Source: Salinigranum rubrum
GTDB lineage: Archaea > Halobacteriota > Halobacteria > Halobacteriales > Haloferacaceae
Reading direction: 5' to 3'
DNA length: 64,000 nucleotides
Assembly (NCBI RefSeq): GCF_002906575.1
Contig: NZ_CP026309.1
Span: 4,186,564 to 4,250,563 of the forward strand
The notes beneath the pieces were generated by a model. The model saw only the letters and a list, made by a program, of their open reading frames with translations, was not told where the DNA came from and ran no database searches. Shown here piece after piece: positions 59,853 to 64,000 of this stretch. Position numbers and translations under genes: made by a program. Each line of letters starts with the position of its first letter. Position 1 is the first letter of the stretch.

Positions 59853-61901
59853 GTGACAGACAGCCCGCTCTCCGAGGACCGTCCCGAGGCCGGCGTGCCG
59901 TTCCGCGTCGACGCGCCGTTCGAACCCGCGGGCGACCAGCCGGACGCCATCGAGACGCTCGCACGAGGGTTCGAAGAGGGGATGCAGCGCCAGACCCTCC
60001 TGGGCGTGACCGGCTCCGGCAAGACCAACACCGTCTCGTGGGTCGTCGAGGAGATACAGAAACCCACGCTCGTCATCGCCCACAACAAGACGCTCGCCGC
60101 CCAGTTGTACGAGGAGTTTCGGAACCTCTTCCCGGACAACGCCGTCGAGTACTTCGTCTCGTACTACGACTACTACCAGCCCGAGGCGTACATCGAACAG
60201 ACCGACACGTACATCGACAAGGACATGTCGATAAACGAGGAGATAGACCGACTGCGCCACTCGGCGACCCGGTCGCTCCTCACCCGCGACGACGTCATCG
60301 TCGTCGCCTCCGTGTCGGCCATCTACGGTCTCGGTGACCCCCGGACGTACGAGGACATGGCCCTCAGACTAGAGGTGGGCGACGAACTCGACCGCGACGA
60401 GTTGTTGAAACGGCTGGTCGACCTCAACTACGAGCGCAACGACGTCGACTTCCAGCAAGGGACGTTCAGGGTCAGAGGCGACACCGTCGAGGTGTTCCCG
60501 ATGTACGGCCGCCACGCCGTCCGGGTGGAGTTCTGGGGCGACGAGGTCGACCGGATGGCGAAACTCGACCCCCTGACGGGCGAGGTGGTCTCGTCGGAAC
60601 CGGCCGTGTTGGTCCACCCCGCGGAACACTACTCCATCCCCGAACAAACGCTGGAGCAGGCAATCGGCGAAATCGAGGAACTGATGGAAGAACGGGTGCG
60701 GTACTTCGAGCGCCAGGGCGACCTCGTCGCCGCCCAGCGAATCGAGGAGCGCACGACGTTCGACATCGAGATGCTCCAGGAGACGGGCTACTGCTCCGGC
60801 ATCGAGAACTACTCGGTGCACCTCTCGGACAGAGAGTCGGGCGACCCCCCGTACACCCTGCTGGACTACTTCCCCGAGGACTTTCTGACAGTGGTCGACG
60901 AGTCCCACCAGACCCTCCCACAGATCAAGGGACAGTTCGCCGGCGACAAGTCGCGGAAGGACTCCCTGGTCGAGAACGGCTTTCGACTCCCGACGGCGTA
61001 CGACAACCGCCCCCTGACGTTCGAGGAGTTCGAGGAGAAGACCTCGAAAACGCTGTACGTCTCCGCGACACCCGCGGACTACGAGCGCCGGGTTTCGGAA
61101 CAGATCGCCGAACAGATCGTTCGGCCCACGCACCTGGTCGACCCGGCGGTCGAGGTCGCCCCGGCGACGGGTCAGATCGACGACCTCCTCGACCGCATCT
61201 CGTCGCTTCCGGACGAGGAACGCGCGCTCGTCACGACGCTCACGAAGCGGATGGCCGAGGACCTCACCGAGTACCTGGAGGAGTCGGGCGTCGCCGTCGA
61301 GTACATGCACGACGAGACCGATACTCTCGAACGGCACGAGATCATCCGCTCGCTTCGACTGGGAGAGATCGACGTCCTCGTGGGCATCAACCTCCTCCGT
61401 GAGGGACTGGACATCCCCGAAGTCTCGCTGGTGGCGATTCTCGACGCCGACCAGGAGGGGTTCCTGCGCTCGGAGGCGACGCTCATCCAGACGATGGGCC
61501 GGGCGGCCCGAAACGTCAACGGGACGGTCGTCCTCTACGCCGACTCCCCCTCGAACGCGATGGAGTCGGCCATCGAGGAGACGCGGCGTCGTCGCCGGAT
61601 TCAGCGGGAGTTCAACGAGGAGCACGGCTACACCCCAGAGACCATCCAGAAGGCCGTCAGCGAGACGAACCTCCCCGGGTCGAAGACGGACACCGGCGGC
61701 GTCTCCCGGGAGAAACCGAAGGACTCGGACGAGGCACGGGCACAGATCGAGGAACTGGAAGAGCGGATGGACGAGGCCGCGAGCAATCTGGAGTTCGAAC
61801 TGGCGGCGGACATCCGCGACCGGATTCGGGACCTGCGACGCGAGTACGACCTCGACCGCGAGGACGAGGGGGTCGCGCCCGAACTCGACCCGGAGTTCTG
61901 A
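59853..61901 (+). CDS. uvrB: Excinuclease ABC subunit B
   Basis: UvrB is the damage-verifying helicase of nucleotide excision repair and works with UvrA and UvrC. The 682-residue protein has Walker [16 protein letters not shown], the DNA-binding hairpin [21 protein letters not shown] (about residues 105-125), DEAD-like [14 protein letters not shown], motif [23 protein letters not shown] and TMGRAARN, and a C-terminal UVR helix pair ([20 protein letters not shown]). The start is a GTG. It was probably acquired from bacteria early in haloarchaea. The Nudix gene follows after 3 bases. Confidence 0.96.
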   Translation: MTDSPLSEDRPEAGVPFRVDAPFEPAGDQPDAIETLARGFEEGMQRQTLLGVTGSGKTNTVSWVVEEIQKPTLVIAHNKTLAAQLYEEFRNLFPDNAVEYFVSYYDYYQPEAYIEQTDTYIDKDMSINEEIDRLRHSATRSLLTRDDVIVVASVSAIYGLGDPRTYEDMALRLEVGDELDRDELLKRLVDLNYERNDVDFQQGTFRVRGDTVEVFPMYGRHAVRVEFWGDEVDRMAKLDPLTGEVVSSEPAVLVHPAEHYSIPEQTLEQAIGEIEELMEERVRYFERQGDLVAAQRIEERTTFDIEMLQETGYCSGIENYSVHLSDRESGDPPYTLLDYFPEDFLTVVDESHQTLPQIKGQFAGDKSRKDSLVENGFRLPTAYDNRPLTFEEFEEKTSKTLYVSATPADYERRVSEQIAEQIVRPTHLVDPAVEVAPATGQIDDLLDRISSLPDEERALVTTLTKRMAEDLTEYLEESGVAVEYMHDETDTLERHEIIRSLRLGEIDVLVGINLLREGLDIPEVSLVAILDADQEGFLRSEATLIQTMGRAARNVNGTVVLYADSPSNAMESAIEETRRRRRIQREFNEEHGYTPETIQKAVSETNLPGSKTDTGGVSREKPKDSDEARAQIEELEERMDEAASNLEFELAADIRDRIRDLRREYDLDREDEGVAPELDPEF

Positions 61902-61904
61902 GCC

Positions 61905-62354
61905 GTGACCGAGAACGACGGGTCGCCGTCCCCACTCTCATCCCCACCGACGCCGACACCCTCGCCGATGGTCTTCGCGGCGGGCGGGTTGCTGTGGCGT
62001 GACGGTTTAGACACCCTCGCGGTCGTCCACCGCCCCCGGTACGACGACTGGAGCCTCCCGAAGGGAAAGCTCGAACCGGGCGAACTCCTCCCCGAGACCG
62101 CGGTTCGAGAGGTCGAAGAGGAGACGGGCTTCGCGGTTCGGCGCGAGGGGTTCGCCGGTCGCTACCAGTACGAGGTCAGTGTCGGACCGAAGACGGTGTT
62201 CGTCTGGCACATGCGTGCGCTCGCCGAGCGAGCACCGCCCGACGACGAGGTGGACGAACTCGCGTGGCTCGGGGTCGACGAGGCGCTCGCCCGTCTGACG
62301 TACGACCTCGAACGTGACCTGCTCCGGCGGGCGACGGCGCGGGACGGCCGCTGA
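61905..62354 (+). CDS. Nudix hydrolase
   Basis: A 149-residue hydrolase of nucleoside diphosphates linked to other moieties. The Nudix box GKLEPGELLPETAVREVEEETGF (from about residue 50) contains all the consensus residues (G-x5-E-x7-REUxEExGU). The start is a GTG 3 bases after uvrB, so the two are co-transcribed; an adjoining MutT-like role in cleaning oxidised nucleotides is plausible but not proven. The N-terminal 20 residues (SPSPLSSPPTPTPSP) are low-complexity. Confidence 0.88.
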   Translation: MTENDGSPSPLSSPPTPTPSPMVFAAGGLLWRDGLDTLAVVHRPRYDDWSLPKGKLEPGELLPETAVREVEEETGFAVRREGFAGRYQYEVSVGPKTVFVWHMRALAERAPPDDEVDELAWLGVDEALARLTYDLERDLLRRATARDGR

Positions 62355-62542
62355 CGCTTCTCTCCCGAGGTTCTCCGACGCGCCCGAGTCGTGACGAGCG
62401 GACGCTACCGACGTGGTCACTCCCGGCCCGGACTCTCGACCGAGTCGGTACCGACCCGTCGGAACGCTTCGCGTCACGAAACTCCCCTCACGCGGGGAGG
62501 AATCCAAAAGAGGTCGAACCCTCCTCGACTGTCCGCATCCGT

Positions 62543-63433
62543 TTAGATGAGGTCGCTGTCGACGCTGACGACGTAGCGCCCGACGTTCTGCATGTCCACG
62601 TCGGAGAACTGGACGGTGAAGTCCCACGTGTCGCCCGGGGCGAGTTCGGAGACGTCCTGTTCCTCCTCGGTGGCGTTGGTGAACACGTCGATTTCGTTGT
62701 CCTGAGCGTCGTAGAGGGTCACCGACACCTCGACCGACTGAGCGGTCTCGTCCCCGGTGTTCTCGATCGTCCCGGAGACCTGCGCCGTCTCGCCCGAGCG
62801 CTCGAACGTGTGGCTCGTGATCTCGAAGTTCGGGTCCGTGTCGTCGGCGACCGCGCCGTCGATGTCGAGTTCCTCCGTGGCTGTCCCCTCGTCACCGGCC
62901 GTCTGCGCGAGGTCGCCCTCGACGTTGACGGTGTACTCCGTCACCTCGGACATCTGCGCCTCCTCGAAGACGACGTCGAACTGCCACGACTCGCCCGCCG
63001 CGAGGCTGCCACGCTGGGCCTCCTCCTTCTCGTCGATGAACTCGTACAGGACGTCGCCCGCGTCGTCGTGGACGACGACCTCGACCTCGACGGACTCGTA
63101 GGGCTGGTCGCCCGTGTTCTCGACCGTGCCGCGGACGCCGACCTCGCCGTTCTCCTGGTAGAGTTCCTGGCTCGTGACCTCCAGGTACTCCGGCGAATCG
63201 CCGATCACGCCGTCGATGTCGAGGTCGTTCATGTCCTCGTTCGCCTCTCCGGTCTCCGTACTCCCCTCGGCTGGCTGTTCGGTACTCGTCTCTGTCGGCT
63301 GGTCAGTGCCGGCCTCGGTCGACGGGGACGTCCCGGTTTCGCTCGCTTCGCTCGACTCCCCGCCGAGACATCCAGCGGTTCCGAGTGCGACCGTCGCTAC
63401 ACCTGCTGCTTTGACGAATTTTCGTCGTTCCAT
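62543..63433 (-). CDS. Lipoprotein with two FxLYD-like domains
   Basis: A 296-residue exported protein: Tat-type signal (MERRKFVKAAGVATVALGTA) and lipobox ending AGC, then a Thr/Glu/Ser-rich linker with repeats (TDQPTETSTEQPAEGSTETG) and two related beta-sandwich domains of about 105 residues. Each has a GTVENTGDQPYESVEVEVVV or GTIENTGDETAQSVEVSVTL segment and a SWQFDVVF/TWDFTVQF strand, typical of FxLYD modules. It probably sits on the cell surface. It is convergent with the Nudix gene. Confidence 0.85.
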   Translation of the reverse strand: MERRKFVKAAGVATVALGTAGCLGGESSEASETGTSPSTEAGTDQPTETSTEQPAEGSTETGEANEDMNDLDIDGVIGDSPEYLEVTSQELYQENGEVGVRGTVENTGDQPYESVEVEVVVHDDAGDVLYEFIDEKEEAQRGSLAAGESWQFDVVFEEAQMSEVTEYTVNVEGDLAQTAGDEGTATEELDIDGAVADDTDPNFEITSHTFERSGETAQVSGTIENTGDETAQSVEVSVTLYDAQDNEIDVFTNATEEEQDVSELAPGDTWDFTVQFSDVDMQNVGRYVVSVDSDLI

Positions 63434-64000
63434 GGTAGACTGACGCCAGCGCCTCCGGCGTCGCTTCGTCCACGGGGATACACGGACAAGCATCCAGTCG
63501 CTGCATGTTCAGGGAACCTGCACGGTCTACCGGCCGTGTATCGCCTGTGACCTCCGCGTCTCGACCCCCGTCGAGCCGCTCTCTCTCCCCGTCGCATCCG
63601 CCGCCTTCGAGGAGATATCGGCGTCCGACCTGCCGGTCGTGAGCGTCCGACGGGAGGTGTGGCGAATGCAAGGTCCCCCGGGTTCTGCGGCCGTCACACC
63701 TTCACCTGTCAACTCGTCGTTGTGGTGTGAGTTCCCACGCCGTCGGGGAATCTCAAGCTTTTCAAACACCCCGTTCATACGGCGGACTGCGCTCACCATG
63801 TCTCACGCACAGAGCGGACGCGCCGGTGCTCACCGTCACTTCACGCCCGCGACGGGAGGCATTACCTGAACGATGTCGGCGCCGGCCACGCCCGTCTCGC
63901 CCCCCGACCGTCTCTTCCCCGTGGCACGCCGCGGAGACACGCTCGCTCCTTCGTCGACCACCCGCGACACGCTCGTCGCTCACTGATCCTCTCAAGGTCC
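63434..64000. other. 567-base region to the window edge without a supported gene
   Basis: No long conserved frame is seen. A TATA-like AAGCTTTTCAAAC (63755-63767) precedes a possible 23-residue peptide at 63798-63869 (start MSHAQSGRAG); the evidence is too weak to call it a gene. The right end may hold the beginning of another gene outside the window. Confidence 0.4.

Noticed and set aside
63798..63869. 23-residue ORF near the right edge
   Set aside because: It has a possible TATA box, but at about 40 bases the spacing is poor, and the peptide has no recognisable feature.
1..64000. tRNA or rRNA genes, insertion sequences, prophage
   Set aside because: No cloverleaf with a TTCRANNC arm, no rRNA signature and no transposase or integrase motif was recognised on reading through; a dedicated tRNA search would be needed to exclude a tRNA fully.

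Overview
The window is a piece of a haloarchaeal main chromosome, most likely from the Haloferacaceae group. The GC content is very high, the proteins are strongly acidic (runs of D and E), many genes look leaderless with a TATA-like box about 27-32 bases before the start codon, and most products are recognisable haloarchaeal families. The gene order orc1 / sec11b / DNA polymerase D small subunit on one side and oapA-oapB-oapC on the other is the order known at the major replication origin (oriC1) of haloarchaea, with the LysW-type arginine cluster close by as in Haloferax. No rRNA, tRNA, insertion sequence, prophage or CRISPR array was recognised.

Layout. 1-1885: tail of a signal-peptidase-like membrane protein and a DUF5305 protein. 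1894-6713: hisB, hisA and hisI interleaved with glmM and two uncharacterised genes. 6883-12300: prepilin peptidase, 2Fe-2S ferredoxin, two tandem phosphate permeases and metY, all on the minus strand. 12638-21965: arginine biosynthesis (argG, argH, then a second promoter and lysW-argX-argC-argB-argD-argE-argF). 22074-29762: small membrane proteins, a Rad3/XPD-type helicase, thiE-thiM, a cytochrome P450, a LysE exporter and a 2H phosphoesterase. 29894-41702: the replication-origin neighbourhood: SPFH protein, GNAT-like protein, DP1, Sec11b, Orc1, the origin, OapA/B/C and two conserved haloarchaeal proteins. 41753-51915: membrane protein, a PAS histidine kinase, a methyltransferase, a thiamine-type ABC importer, an AI-2E-type permease and a divergent pair of rhodanese sulfurtransferases. 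52200-63433: secreted proteins, a SpoIIM-like protein, an atypical STT3-like glycosyltransferase, UvrB, a Nudix hydrolase and a lipoprotein.

The most notable signal that gene annotation does not explain is a family of origin recognition boxes (ORBs, core TTCCANNNGAAACGAAGGGG). A divergent pair flanks an AT-rich stretch between orc1 and oapA, which I take as the origin. Further pairs with the same outward orientation lie inside the DP1 coding sequence, after oapC, and 21 kb away near uvrB. Single copies lie before the Rad3/XPD-type helicase, inside the thiamine transporter locus and (degenerate) between hisB and hisA. This may be a dispersed Orc1-binding network.

A second pattern concerns sequence quality. 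Seven genes (the first partial gene, argG, argC, the LysE exporter, the GNAT-like gene, the histidine kinase and the gene at 58645) are each broken by a single-base loss. Every one can be repaired by adding one G or C to a G/C run. These look like sequencing errors rather than seven true pseudogenes.
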